From Micrococcales bacterium (lineage in GTDB: Bacteria; Actinomycetota; Actinomycetes; Actinomycetales; Dermatophilaceae): DNA of 37,262 bases. The translations under genes and the position numbers were made by a program. The stretch is from NCBI GenBank assembly GCA_014763705.1, contig JACXUW010000002.1:1-37262 (forward strand), given 5' to 3'. Shown piece after piece: positions 8,110 to 16,620 of the stretch (position 1 is its first letter; the number at the start of each line of letters is the position of its first letter). Below the pieces are notes generated by a model. The model saw only the letters and a list, made by a program, of their open reading frames with translations. It had not been told where the DNA came from and did not search any database.

Positions 8110-9603
8110 TCACCCACCGAGAAGGCCGACGACCGACCTCGCGGCAGGCTCGACGACGTCCAGGAGGGGGCGCGGCGCGACACCGATGGCGAGCGAGAGC
8201 ACCAGCAGGGGTGCGATGGCCCACAGCTCGTGACCTGCGACATCCGTGAAGCCACGGGAGGACGGTCCGAGGTCGCCGGTGAAGACCCGTGCGAGGGTCC
8301 AGAGGAACACCCCGGACACGACGAGGATCCCGAGCAGGCCGACCGCGCTCCACGGGACGGCGGCGATGCTGCCGGTGAAGATCTGGAACTCGGCGACGAA
8401 CCCGGACAGCGCGGGCAGCCCGAGCGAGGCGAACGCGGCCACGGCGAACAGCCCCGTCGTGCGCGGCGCCGGCCCGGCCAGCCCTCCGAAGCGGTCGATC
8501 TCGTAGGTTCCCGAGCGGTCGAGGAACACACCGGCGATCAGGAACAGTGCTGCTGTGACGAGGCCGTGGCTCACCATCTGGGTCACCGCGCCGGACACGG
8601 CGATGCTCCGCGCCTCCGTCGTCCCCGACGACACGACCCCCGCCGCACCGACGGCGAGGACGACGTACCCCATGTGGTTGACCGACGTGTAGGCGATCAT
8701 CCGCTTGAGGTCCTTCTGGGCCAACGCGACCAGGGCTCCCCACAGCACCGACACCAGCCCGACGACGAGCACGACCCAGGCCCACGCCCGCCAGGCCTCG
8801 GGCAGCAGGACCATCCCCAACCGGACGAACCCGTAGGTCCCGAGCTTGAGCAGCACCCCGGCCAGGACCGCCGACCCGACGGCGGGAGCGTCGGTGTGCG
8901 CGGGCGGCAGCCAGGTGTGGAACGGGACCGTCGGCGTCTTCACGGCCAGCCCGAGGAGGATCGCACCCAGCACCGCGGCCGCCACGGTTCCGCCACCGGC
9001 GAACGGGTCCTGCCGGGCGAGCTCCAGCATGTCGAACGTGTGCGGGTCGGCGGCGAGGTACAGGCCGATGAACCCCGCCAGCAGCGCGAGGGAGCCGAGG
9101 AAGGTGTAGAGGAAGAACTGCAGGGCCGAGCGGGCGCGGTCGCCGTGGCCCCACCCTGCGATCACGACGTACATGCCGACGATGGACAGGTCGAAGAAGA
9201 CGAAGAAGAGGATGAGGTCCGCGGCGGCGAAGACGCCGAGACAGACCGTCTCCAGTGCGAGGAAGAGGGCGGCGCGGCTGCGTGGGCGGTCCGGGTCACG
9301 CACCGAGTACACGGCGCAGGCCAGGAAGACGACGGCGGTCATCGCGACGAGCGGGAGCGACAGCCCGTCGAGGCCGACGTGGTAGCTGGAGTCCACCCCG
9401 GGGATCCAGGGCACCTGCTCGTCGAAGGCCAGGGATCTGTCGGGCGGGGTCTCGTAGCGCCACCACAGGACCCCGACGAGCACGAGCTCGAGAGCCGACG
9501 CGAGCACCCACCCCCACCGGGCGGCGGTGGGACCGACACCGGGGACGAGCAGCAGCGACGCCGCCACGAGCGGAAGGAACACGGTCAGCGAGAGCACGGT
9601 CAC
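8110..9603 (-). CDS. nuoM: NuoM-like proton-translocating subunit
   Basis: A 497-aa antiporter-like subunit of the complex I/Mrp family. Diagnostic stretches include [30 protein letters not shown] (canonical NuoM has [27 protein letters not shown]) and [22 protein letters not shown]. The conserved acidic residue in the N-terminal half and the lysine-bearing helices therefore appear intact. It starts at GTG 9603 in a GTGA overlap with the nuoL stop; GTG 9597 is an alternative. It sits between nuoL and nuoN in the normal L-M-N order. Proton pumping as part of a membrane arm is the expected role. Confidence 0.92.
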   Translation of the reverse strand: [497 protein letters not shown]

Positions 9604-11474
9604 CTCACGACGAGGAGCAGGACGACACCGAACGCGACGAGCGCGACGGCCTGGACGTAGTACTGGTGCAGCTGCCCGGTCTGCGGCCGCCGGGCCGCCC
9701 TCCCGGCCCGCCGGACGGCACCGGCGACCGCGAGGACCGTGCCGTGGATGCGCTGCTCGTCCACGGTCCCCGTGAACGACGCCACGCGGCGCGCTGCCGT
9801 GGCCACCCCGACGACGCCGGCCGAGATCCTCCGGTCGATGCCGTCCAGCGACTGCGCGAGCAGCACGGTCGGGCGGACCACGAAGTGGAGGACCGCATGC
9901 TCCACGCCACCCCAGGTCCGCACGAGGCCGACCCACCGGCCGTCGCGGCGGACGGGGCGCCACCAGAGCACGGCGATGACGAGCACCGAGAGCACACCGC
10001 TGCCGGCCATGCCCGACGCTCCGGGCTCGACGAGCGACCCCCCGACCACCTCTTCCACCCGCTGGGCGACCGCAGGGACGGCCAGAGCGCCCAGCAGCAC
10101 CGCGGCCGTCGCCAGGACGGCGATCGCCCCTGCCAGCGAGCGGGGCACCCCTCCCCGGGCCTTCTCCTCCGAGCCCCGTAGCTCCCGGGCCGGTTCGGCC
10201 TCGTCCGGTCCGACGGGTGCCCACAGGACCCGCAGGACGACCCCCGCGTACGCGGCCGACAGCCCGGCGCCGACCACGGCGACCAGCCCGAGCACGGTGG
10301 ACCGCTCGAAGGCCGCGGCCAGGACGAGGTCCTTGGTGGCCCACAGCGCCAGCGGCGGAACGCCCGCGAGCGAGAGCAACGCGACGGTCGCCGCGACCCG
10401 CACCAGCGGCCACTCCCCCACGGCGCCGCGCAACCCGTCCAGCGCCTTGGTGCCGAGGGCCGAGAGCCAGGCCCCGGCGGTGAGGAAGAGCGCGGCCTTC
10501 GTCGCGGCGTGGGCGACGAGGTGAGCCGTTCCCGCGGTCGTGGCACCGAGCCCGGCGGCGAGGACGACGAACCCCAGCTGGGCCGACGTCGAGGCCGCGA
10601 GGAGCTGCTTCAGGTCGCGCTGCCCCACCGAGACCAGCCCGAGGGCGACCGTCGTCAGGGCGCCCGACCACGCCGTGGCGGACCCGGCCCACGAGGTCGA
10701 CAGCAGCAGCGGGTCAAGGCGCAGCAGGAGGTACCCACCCATGGCGACCATGGCGGCCGAGTGCAACAGCGCACTGACCGGCGCCGGACCGTCCATCGCC
10801 CGGGACAGCCAGAAGGCGAGGACGAGCTGGGCGGCCTTCCCGAGCGCTGCGACGAGCACGCCGGCAGCCAGGACGTCCCGCCACCCGGGTGGTGCGGTGG
10901 AGAGGTCGGCCAGTCCCAGTCCGGCACCCCCTGCCAGGGCCGCTCCCGCCGCGACGTACAGGCCGAGGTCGGCGGCCCGCGTCGTGAGGAAGGCGGTGAG
11001 GCCGGAGGCCACCCGCCGCCGCTCTCGCCACTCGAAGCCGATGAGGGCGTACGAGGTCGCGCCCATGACCTCCCAGGCGAGAAGGAGGGTGGGCAGTGTC
11101 GTCGCCGTGACGGTCAGCAGGGCGGCCGCCGTGAAGACCAGCATCAGGCCGTGGAAGCGGCGGCGTGACTCGCGGACGTCCGCCGCCCCGCCGAGCAGCG
11201 CGAGGGTCGCCACGACCGACACGACGGGGGCGACCACCGCCGCGAGGCCGTCGACCTCCAGCGCGAGGTCGGACCCCGCGAGGAACGGCACCCCGACGGA
11301 CGGCCGCATCGTCGCGACGGCAACGGCCAGCAGGCTCGTCACCGCAGCAACGCCCACGCCCACCGCCGGCGCGGCGCGTCCGCGCACCGCCCAGGAAGGC
11401 GCCGTCACCAACGCGCCCCCCGCGACCGCGGGCAGCGCGACGAGAGCCCAGAGGGCGGTCTGCGCCAAGGTCAT
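9600..11474 (-). CDS. nuoL: NuoL-like proton-translocating subunit
   Basis: A 624-aa protein, the usual NuoL length. It contains SYALIGFEWRERRRVASGLTAFLTTRAADLG and AFWLSRAMDGPAPVSALLHSAAMVAMGGYLLLR, which correspond to the canonical [22 protein letters not shown] segment. The C-terminal part includes the long region expected for the lateral helix and the final anchoring helix. NuoL is the distal pump module of complex I. It is preceded by nuoK (13-bp gap) and overlaps nuoM by 4 bp. The family call is very secure. Confidence 0.93.
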   Translation of the reverse strand: MTLAQTALWALVALPAVAGGALVTAPSWAVRGRAAPAVGVGVAAVTSLLAVAVATMRPSVGVPFLAGSDLALEVDGLAAVVAPVVSVVATLALLGGAADVRESRRRFHGLMLVFTAAALLTVTATTLPTLLLAWEVMGATSYALIGFEWRERRRVASGLTAFLTTRAADLGLYVAAGAALAGGAGLGLADLSTAPPGWRDVLAAGVLVAALGKAAQLVLAFWLSRAMDGPAPVSALLHSAAMVAMGGYLLLRLDPLLLSTSWAGSATAWSGALTTVALGLVSVGQRDLKQLLAASTSAQLGFVVLAAGLGATTAGTAHLVAHAATKAALFLTAGAWLSALGTKALDGLRGAVGEWPLVRVAATVALLSLAGVPPLALWATKDLVLAAAFERSTVLGLVAVVGAGLSAAYAGVVLRVLWAPVGPDEAEPARELRGSEEKARGGVPRSLAGAIAVLATAAVLLGALAVPAVAQRVEEVVGGSLVEPGASGMAGSGVLSVLVIAVLWWRPVRRDGRWVGLVRTWGGVEHAVLHFVVRPTVLLAQSLDGIDRRISAGVVGVATAARRVASFTGTVDEQRIHGTVLAVAGAVRRAGRAARRPQTGQLHQYYVQAVALVAFGVVLLLVVR

Positions 11475-11487
11475 CCAGTCGAGCCCC

Positions 11488-11790
11488 TCATCCGGCCAGG
11501 TCCGTCGCGGAGTCGGTCATGTCGCTGCCGCGGTGGCGGTGGACGAGGGTGGCGACCGCGAACCCCATCGCCATCTCGACGGTCATCGCGGCCAGGACGA
11601 CGAGGAGGAGCACCTGGCCGGTGGGGTCCGGGGCGAGGAACCACCACATCGCGCCGGCGGCCAGGATCACGGCGTTGACCATGACCTCCAGGCCCATCAT
11701 CACCATGACGACGACCTGCTGGGAGATGGCGCCGCAGAGGCCGACCGCGAACAGGGCGGCCGCGACGAGCAGGACGGTCTGGAGGGTCAT
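11488..11790 (-). CDS. nuoK: NuoK-like subunit
   Basis: A 100-aa protein with three membrane helices, the standard NuoK size. Both buried glutamates needed for proton transfer are present: MGLEVMVNAVIL in helix two and AMTVEMAMGFAVATL in helix three. The loop before helix two (GAISQQVVVMVMM) departs from the usual GxLxRRNxxxxLM pattern, in line with a divergent paralogue. The start forms an ATGA overlap with the nuoJ stop. Retained glutamates argue that the proton path is functional. Confidence 0.92.
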   Translation of the reverse strand: MTLQTVLLVAAALFAVGLCGAISQQVVVMVMMGLEVMVNAVILAAGAMWWFLAPDPTGQVLLLVVLAAMTVEMAMGFAVATLVHRHRGSDMTDSATDLAG

Positions 11791-12359
11791 CGGCCGACGC
11801 CTCCCCGCTCTGGGTCGCGCGGCGTTCGCACGTCGAGGTCGTCGCCGAACCGGTCGTAGCGGGTGCGACCGGAGGCCAGGACGATCCCCCCGACGATGGT
11901 CGCGACCATGACTGGGCTGACGACGACCATGACGAGCATCTGCTTCCCCATGAGGGACTCACCCAGCGCGGCCGTGACGTCGGGCGACGGGACCCCACGG
12001 CGCACCGGCCACGGCACGAGCAGCGCTCCGGCGCCGAGGACGACGAAGGCGGCGACGGACACGGCGAGGGCGGCCCGCTTGTCGTGGACCATCGACATCG
12101 GCATCAGAGCCGGGTTCATCCCCATGTACATCACCATGTAGACGGCCATGACGGCCATCTCCATCACCATCATCAGGACCGTCACCACGCCGACGTAGTT
12201 CTGCTGGAGCAGCAGGAGGGCGAGCCCCACCGCCACGAAGGACAGCGCCAGCGCGTACGTGGCGCGGGCCATGGAGTCGACGACGAAGACGACGACCGCG
12301 GAGGCGACGGCCAGGACCCCGAGGACCCAGAAGCCGATGTCGACGAGCACCCCGCTCAC
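11787..12359 (-). CDS. nuoJ: NuoJ-like subunit
   Basis: A 190-aa membrane protein with about five helices: GFWVLGVLAVASAVVVFVVDSMARATYALALSFVAVGLALLLL, then QNYVGVVTVLMMVMEMAVMAVYMVMYMGMNP. This matches the NuoJ pattern of a helix with a pi-bulge followed by a glutamate-bearing helix, where canonical NuoJ has YVGAxMVLFLFVVMLL. Methionines are unusually frequent around residues 70-100 (MVMEMAVMAVYMVMYMGM). GTG 12359 forms a GTGA overlap with the nuoH stop. NuoJ with NuoA, K and H forms the proximal membrane part that transmits redox energy to the pumps. Confidence 0.88.
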   Translation of the reverse strand: MSGVLVDIGFWVLGVLAVASAVVVFVVDSMARATYALALSFVAVGLALLLLQQNYVGVVTVLMMVMEMAVMAVYMVMYMGMNPALMPMSMVHDKRAALAVSVAAFVVLGAGALLVPWPVRRGVPSPDVTAALGESLMGKQMLVMVVVSPVMVATIVGGIVLASGRTRYDRFGDDLDVRTPRDPERGGVGR

Positions 12360-13300
12360 CCCCGCACCGCGACGACGACGGCGACGACGAGGTCCTGCAC
12401 GAGGACGGCGGGCAGCAGGACGACCCAACCGACCTCCATCAGCCGCTCCGGACGCACCGACGGCAGGGCCCGCCGGGCGAGGACGAACAGCGCGAGGAGC
12501 ACACCGGCCTTCACGGGGACCCACAGCCACCCGGGGAGCACCGGTCCCGCACCGCCACCGAGGAACAGAGGGACGGCGAACAGGGCACCCGCCGCGAGCA
12601 GGGCGTACCGGCCCGCCTGCGCCAGGAGCCGGTCGACCCCGCTGAGCTCGGCGAACACCCCACCGGCCAGGTCGTGACCGGCCGGGACCGCGAACGGACC
12701 CCACACGGAGAAGGCGACGACGCCGAGACAGTAGACGGCGAACGCGACCGGCATCCAGACGACGAACCAGAGGCCGGACTGGGCCGCCGCCACGTCACCG
12801 AGCCGGAGACTGGCGGCTCCGACCCCCGGGGCGACAAGGGCGAACATCAGCGGCAGCTCGTAGGCCAACGCCAGGGCCAGGAAGCGGTACCCCCCGACGA
12901 GGGAGTGCGCCGAGTTGGCCCCCCAGCCGAGGAGCCAGACCAGGGCCCAGACGAGAACGTCCATGGTGTTGAACCACACGATGCCGACGTCGAGGTCGGA
13001 CACCACGTGGTCGCCGAAGGGGACGACGGCGACCATGAGGAGGGCGGCGACCACGAGCCCGCTGCTTCCTACGCGCCACACCAGGGTGTCGGCCGACAGC
13101 GGTGCGCGGCGCCGCTGACGGAGCAGACGGGCCGTCTCGTCGACCACACGGGTCAGGCTCGGCCGCAGAGGAGCTCCCTCCGACCTCGCCGCCAGGACGC
13201 CGTCGAGAACGACCGCCCCCACGGCCAACGCGAGCAGGGCTGCGGCCCACAGGAGAAGACCCGGCAGACCGACGGTCGTGAGCGACGACGCGTCAGACAT
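12356..13300 (-). CDS. nuoH: NuoH-like subunit with altered quinone-loop region
   Basis: A 314-aa eight-helix protein. The core NuoH segment is present: GWGANSAHSLVGGYRFLALALAYELPLMFALVAPG (canonical GWSSNSKYALLGGLRxxAQxISYE). In ordinary NuoH a loop with [20 protein letters not shown] follows and lines the quinone entry. Here the equivalent stretch is PAGHDLAGGVFAELSGVDRL, missing most of its acidic residues. The C-terminal arginine-rich VRPERLMEVGW segment matches the family. It overlaps the preceding gene by 8 bp. Family is clear, but classical ubiquinone or menaquinone chemistry at this site is doubtful. Confidence 0.88.
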   Translation of the reverse strand: MSDASSLTTVGLPGLLLWAAALLALAVGAVVLDGVLAARSEGAPLRPSLTRVVDETARLLRQRRRAPLSADTLVWRVGSSGLVVAALLMVAVVPFGDHVVSDLDVGIVWFNTMDVLVWALVWLLGWGANSAHSLVGGYRFLALALAYELPLMFALVAPGVGAASLRLGDVAAAQSGLWFVVWMPVAFAVYCLGVVAFSVWGPFAVPAGHDLAGGVFAELSGVDRLLAQAGRYALLAAGALFAVPLFLGGGAGPVLPGWLWVPVKAGVLLALFVLARRALPSVRPERLMEVGWVVLLPAVLVQDLVVAVVVAVRG

Positions 13301-14375
13301 CGACGACCTCCCGGACCGCTGTGGCGCCCAGACTGGCGACGACGAGCCGCGCCTCCCCCACGTCGAGCCCGGTGACGAGAGCCGCCACCGTCTCGGGCCC
13401 CACGAGCTCCGCGCTGGAGACGTCGGCGCCCTCGTTGGAGGTCGCGGCTCGAGCCCGGTCGACCAGGACGAGGAGCCGGTCGCGGCAGTCGCCGACGAGC
13501 CAGTCCGGCACGTCGAACCCCGGTGCGGACTCCGCCGAGACGGTGCCGGCTCCCGCCAGCGACCACCGCATCGTCCGGGACCTCTCGATCCGGCGGCGCA
13601 GGCCCGACAGGACCGTCGCCGCGACCTCGTCCCGGCCGTCGAGTGCCGCGTCCCTCGCCCGTCGGGCGCGGGCGGCACCGTCCGCCCACCCGGCCAGGTC
13701 GAGCATGGCAGCAAGGTCGTCACAGCGCCGGGCCCCCAGCAGGGCCGCCCCGGCCTCGGTGGAGGCCCCTGCGGGCACGAAGGACCCGGTCGCAGCCACC
13801 ACGAGATCCCCGTGCAAGACCAGGTCGAGGACCAGACCCGCCGGCCACGCGGGCAGAATCGGACCCAGCCGCAGCGGCAGCTCGTCCATCTCGAGCCCGT
13901 CACGGTCGTGCTCGGACGCGCCGGCGAGCGGGATCCCGTCCGGCGCCATGTCCATTTCGCCGTGGTCCATCCCGCCGTGGTCCATCTCGCCGTGGCCTGT
14001 GGAGTCGTCGGCGCGTGCCGGGTCGCCACTCGCCGACCCGGACCGTCCGTCGGCATCCGTGCGTTGTGTCCCGTCGTCCACGAGGTCCAGCACCGCGGCG
14101 TCGAGCACGTCCGCCACGGCGGCCGCGCTCTCGGCGCGGCCACGGGCACGAGGTCCCGGCATGGCATCCCAGTGTCGCTCGACGATCTCGGCCATCTCGC
14201 CGTCCGCACGGCCGGTGACGACGAGGACGTCGGCGGACGCCGGCGAGAGCGCCAGTCGCCACCCTCGGGCGCGCACGGCCCGTTCCACAGCGACCCGGAC
14301 CTCCCACGAGCCCGGGCACTCGACGACGAGGACACGCGCGGCGCGGACGGCCCGTCGTGCGAGCCAGGACCTCAC
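13293..14375 (-). CDS. Degenerate NuoB/NuoD-like protein with His/Met-rich linker
   Basis: A 360-aa soluble protein occupying the NuoB-C-D place of the operon. Residues 15-76 follow the NuoB pattern: SPASADVLVVTGRADGEMAE and RHWDAMPGPR (canonical SPRQADLMIVAGTVTNKMAP and YDQMPEPR). The cysteines that hold cluster N2 are absent apart from Cys20. Residues 164-200 (DELPLRLGPILPAWPAGL, then LHGDLVV) resemble the NuoD start ([23 protein letters not shown]), again without the quinone-site histidine and tyrosine. Between them lies GHGEMDHGGMDHGEMDM (127-143), a motif like copper-binding repeats. It starts at GTG 14375 in a GTGA overlap with nuoA. Structural docking and metal sensing are inferences. 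Confidence 0.65.
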   Translation of the reverse strand: MRSWLARRAVRAARVLVVECPGSWEVRVAVERAVRARGWRLALSPASADVLVVTGRADGEMAEIVERHWDAMPGPRARGRAESAAAVADVLDAAVLDLVDDGTQRTDADGRSGSASGDPARADDSTGHGEMDHGGMDHGEMDMAPDGIPLAGASEHDRDGLEMDELPLRLGPILPAWPAGLVLDLVLHGDLVVAATGSFVPAGASTEAGAALLGARRCDDLAAMLDLAGWADGAARARRARDAALDGRDEVAATVLSGLRRRIERSRTMRWSLAGAGTVSAESAPGFDVPDWLVGDCRDRLLVLVDRARAATSNEGADVSSAELVGPETVAALVTGLDVGEARLVVASLGATAVREVVDV

Positions 14376-14713
14376 GCCCACCGCAGCGCCCCTTCCCGCC
14401 AGGCCCAGGCGACGGCCACGAGAAGCGCACCGAGGAAGACGAACATCTCGGTGACGGCGCTCGCGCCCAGGTCTGCGACGACGACCGCCCACGGGTACAT
14501 GAAGAGCATCTCGACGTCGAAGGCAAGGAACAAGAGCGTCGCGAGGTACCACCGCACGTGGAAGCGCGAGAGGGCATGGGCGTCCGGCTCCCAGCCGGAC
14601 TGGTACGGCAACGGGCGGAGCGCACCACGCCACGGCACGAGCAGCCAGTGGACGGCGTACACGACGGCGACCCCGCCGACGGCGAGGATCGCCATCGCGA
14701 GCAGGCCACTCAT
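14372..14713 (-). CDS. nuoA: NuoA-like subunit
   Basis: A 113-aa three-helix protein, typical NuoA length. The conserved loop after helix one reads YQSGWEPDAHALSRFHVRWYLATLLFLAFDVEMLFMYPWAVV, where ordinary NuoA has ECGFEP and then [28 protein letters not shown]. The loop cysteine that reports active/deactive states in complex I is a serine here. The FDVEMLFMYPW segment keeps its acidic residues. Its ATG overlaps the histidine kinase TGA (ATGA), tying complex-I-like genes to the two-component genes upstream. Confidence 0.92.
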   Translation of the reverse strand: MSGLLAMAILAVGGVAVVYAVHWLLVPWRGALRPLPYQSGWEPDAHALSRFHVRWYLATLLFLAFDVEMLFMYPWAVVVADLGASAVTEMFVFLGALLVAVAWAWREGALRWA

Positions 14714-15840
14714 GTCCGCACCGTCGCCCGGGTCGGCAGGCGCACCTCGAGGGTCGCCCCTCGACCCGGCCCACCGCTCTGCGCCGTGATGGATCCGCCG
14801 TGGGCGTCGACGATGGCGCGGCTGATGGTCAGCCCGATGCCCGAGCCCCGGTCGGTGCGGTCGCGGGCCGTGTCGCCCCGGTAGAACCGCTCGAACACGT
14901 GGGGCAGCTGGTCGTCACCGATGCCCTCACCGTCGTCCTGCACGGTGATGACGACCTCCTCGGCCTCGACCCTGCTGCCGATCCGCACGTGGCCCCCGCC
15001 CGGGGTGTGCCTCACCGCGTTGTCCAACAGATTCGTCAGCACCTGTCCGAAGCGCTGCGCGTCCACCCGCACGGTCGGCGCCGGACCCGTCCTGTCGACG
15101 CGTTCGAGCGAGACCGCCTTGTCCTCGAACCGGGGCCGGACGGTGGCGACGGCGGTGTCCACCAGCCTGGCCACCGGGACCTCGCGCAGGTCGAGGGAGA
15201 GCCGGCCCTCCTCCGCGCGGCTCACGTCCTCCAGGTCGGCCGCCAACCTGGACAGACGGATCACCTGCTGCGCCATGATCCCGCTCGTGTCCGGGCCCCA
15301 CGCGGCGACGCCGTCGTCGAGCGCCTCGAGGTAGGCCGAGCAGGTCGCCAGCGGCGTTCGCATCTCGTGGGCCAGGTCCGCCAACAGCCGGCGTCGGGTG
15401 TCCTCGGTGGTCTGGAGGCGCATCGCCATCTCGTTGAAGGACTCCGCGAACACGTCGAGCTCCGCACCCGCCCCGGTCGGTGCCACCCGCCGGTCGTAGC
15501 GGCCGCCGGCGATCGCGCGAGCCGCCGACGACAGGTCGTCCAGCGGGCGACGCAACCGCCGGGCCATGACCCAGGTGACCACCCCCGCACTGACGATCGC
15601 GATGAGGAAAGCGACCCCGAAGGCCAACAGGCTGGAGTCGAGGTAGGCCCGCTCGACGTGGTCGACCTGGCTGTCGTTCAGCGACCCACGGGCCCGCAGC
15701 AGGTGCGCGTGGAAGAGCGGGGGCCCGAGGACTGCCGCGACCACAGCAGCCGTGACCACACTGGCCACGAGCACCCCGAGCTGCGCGAGCATCAGCCGCG
15801 TCGCGAAGCCGTCCCACCGCCCCGCCCGAGGCGCGGTCAT
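14710..15840 (-). CDS. Sensor histidine kinase (HAMP-HisKA-HATPase)
   Basis: A 376-aa membrane sensor kinase. Helix one spans about 18-40 and helix two about 70-91, enclosing a short extracytoplasmic segment of about 30 residues with three histidines (LFHAHLL and DHVE). HAMP follows (about 92-145), then the phosphoacceptor His158 in LLADLAHEMRTPLA, N-box NLLDNAVRHTP (270-280), DDGEGIG and GSGIGLTI ATP-lid motifs. It overlaps the response regulator stop upstream and the nuoA start downstream by ATGA, so all are probably made from one message. The tiny sensor domain suggests detection of a small ligand such as a metal ion or an envelope redox signal (inference). Confidence 0.9.
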   Translation of the reverse strand: MTAPRAGRWDGFATRLMLAQLGVLVASVVTAAVVAAVLGPPLFHAHLLRARGSLNDSQVDHVERAYLDSSLLAFGVAFLIAIVSAGVVTWVMARRLRRPLDDLSSAARAIAGGRYDRRVAPTGAGAELDVFAESFNEMAMRLQTTEDTRRRLLADLAHEMRTPLATCSAYLEALDDGVAAWGPDTSGIMAQQVIRLSRLAADLEDVSRAEEGRLSLDLREVPVARLVDTAVATVRPRFEDKAVSLERVDRTGPAPTVRVDAQRFGQVLTNLLDNAVRHTPGGGHVRIGSRVEAEEVVITVQDDGEGIGDDQLPHVFERFYRGDTARDRTDRGSGIGLTISRAIVDAHGGSITAQSGGPGRGATLEVRLPTRATVRT

Positions 15841-16529
15841 GACGGCAGCATCCGGTAGCCGACCCCGCGGACCGTCTCGACGAAACGTGCACCGCCCGCG
15901 TCGTCACCGAGCTTGCGCCGCAGATGCGCGACGTGGACGTCGACGATGTGCTCGTCCCCGACCCAGGCCGGGTCCCAGACCTCGTCGATCAGCTGCCGCC
16001 GCGCCCAGGCATACCGCGGTCTGCTGGACAGGACCTCGAGGAGGTCGAACTCGGTCCGGGTGAGGTCGACGAGGTGTCCGCCCAGGAACACCTGCCGCGC
16101 CCCCGGGTCGATCTCCAGGTCACCGAACACCCGGGTGTCGGCACCGTCCGGGACCGAACCGCTGCGGGGTCGACGGAGCAGCACGTGGACCCGGGCGACG
16201 AGCTCGCGCACACTGAACGGCTTGGTCATGTAGTCGTCGGCCCCCACCGAGAGCCCGACGATCCGGTCCGTCTCCTCCGACCGCGCCGTGAGCATGAGGA
16301 CGTAGCAGTCGCTGAAGGTCCGCACCTGGCGGCACACCTCGATCCCGTCCATTCCGGGCAGGCCGAGGTCGAGGACGATGACGTCCGGCGCCGCCTCCCG
16401 CGCCCTGCGGACCGCCTCCGGACCGGTCGTGACCCTCTGGGTGCGGTAGCCGGCACGCTCCAGGTAGGTGCACACCATCGCGGCCAGGGCCGTCTCGTCG
16501 TCGACGACGAGCACCGTGGCCGGTGGCAT
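15837..16529 (-). CDS. OmpR/PhoB-family response regulator
   Basis: A 230-aa regulator. The receiver domain (1-118) has the acidic pocket VVDDE, the phosphorylated aspartate in DVIVLDLGLPGMDG, and LTAR and KPF switch residues. The C-terminal winged helix (about 130-230) has LTRTEFDLLEVLSSRP and HIVDVHVAHLRRKLGDD followed by VETVRGVGYRM. It is first in the operon that continues into the kinase and the nuo genes. ATG 16529 with GGACGAG upstream is preferred; GTG 16547 is possible. It faces the divergent F510_1955 lipoprotein gene, and the shared 190-bp region holds a 16-bp motif also found upstream of other envelope genes. Confidence 0.92.
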   Translation of the reverse strand: MPPATVLVVDDETALAAMVCTYLERAGYRTQRVTTGPEAVRRAREAAPDVIVLDLGLPGMDGIEVCRQVRTFSDCYVLMLTARSEETDRIVGLSVGADDYMTKPFSVRELVARVHVLLRRPRSGSVPDGADTRVFGDLEIDPGARQVFLGGHLVDLTRTEFDLLEVLSSRPRYAWARRQLIDEVWDPAWVGDEHIVDVHVAHLRRKLGDDAGGARFVETVRGVGYRMLPS

Positions 16530-16620
16530 CTCGTCCGGGGCAGGCACGTCGCCAGTCTGTCGGATCGGCCACCGGGACGACGAGGGCCCGGGGCCGCGCT
16601 CCACCATCCTTCGTCGATTC

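Noticed and set aside
8230-9660. 476-aa plus-strand open frame
   Set aside because: Antisense to nuoM; composition rich in Arg, Glu, Gly and His with no fold signal.
10540-11859. 439-aa plus-strand open frame
   Set aside because: Antisense to nuoL/nuoK, whose family match is unmistakable.
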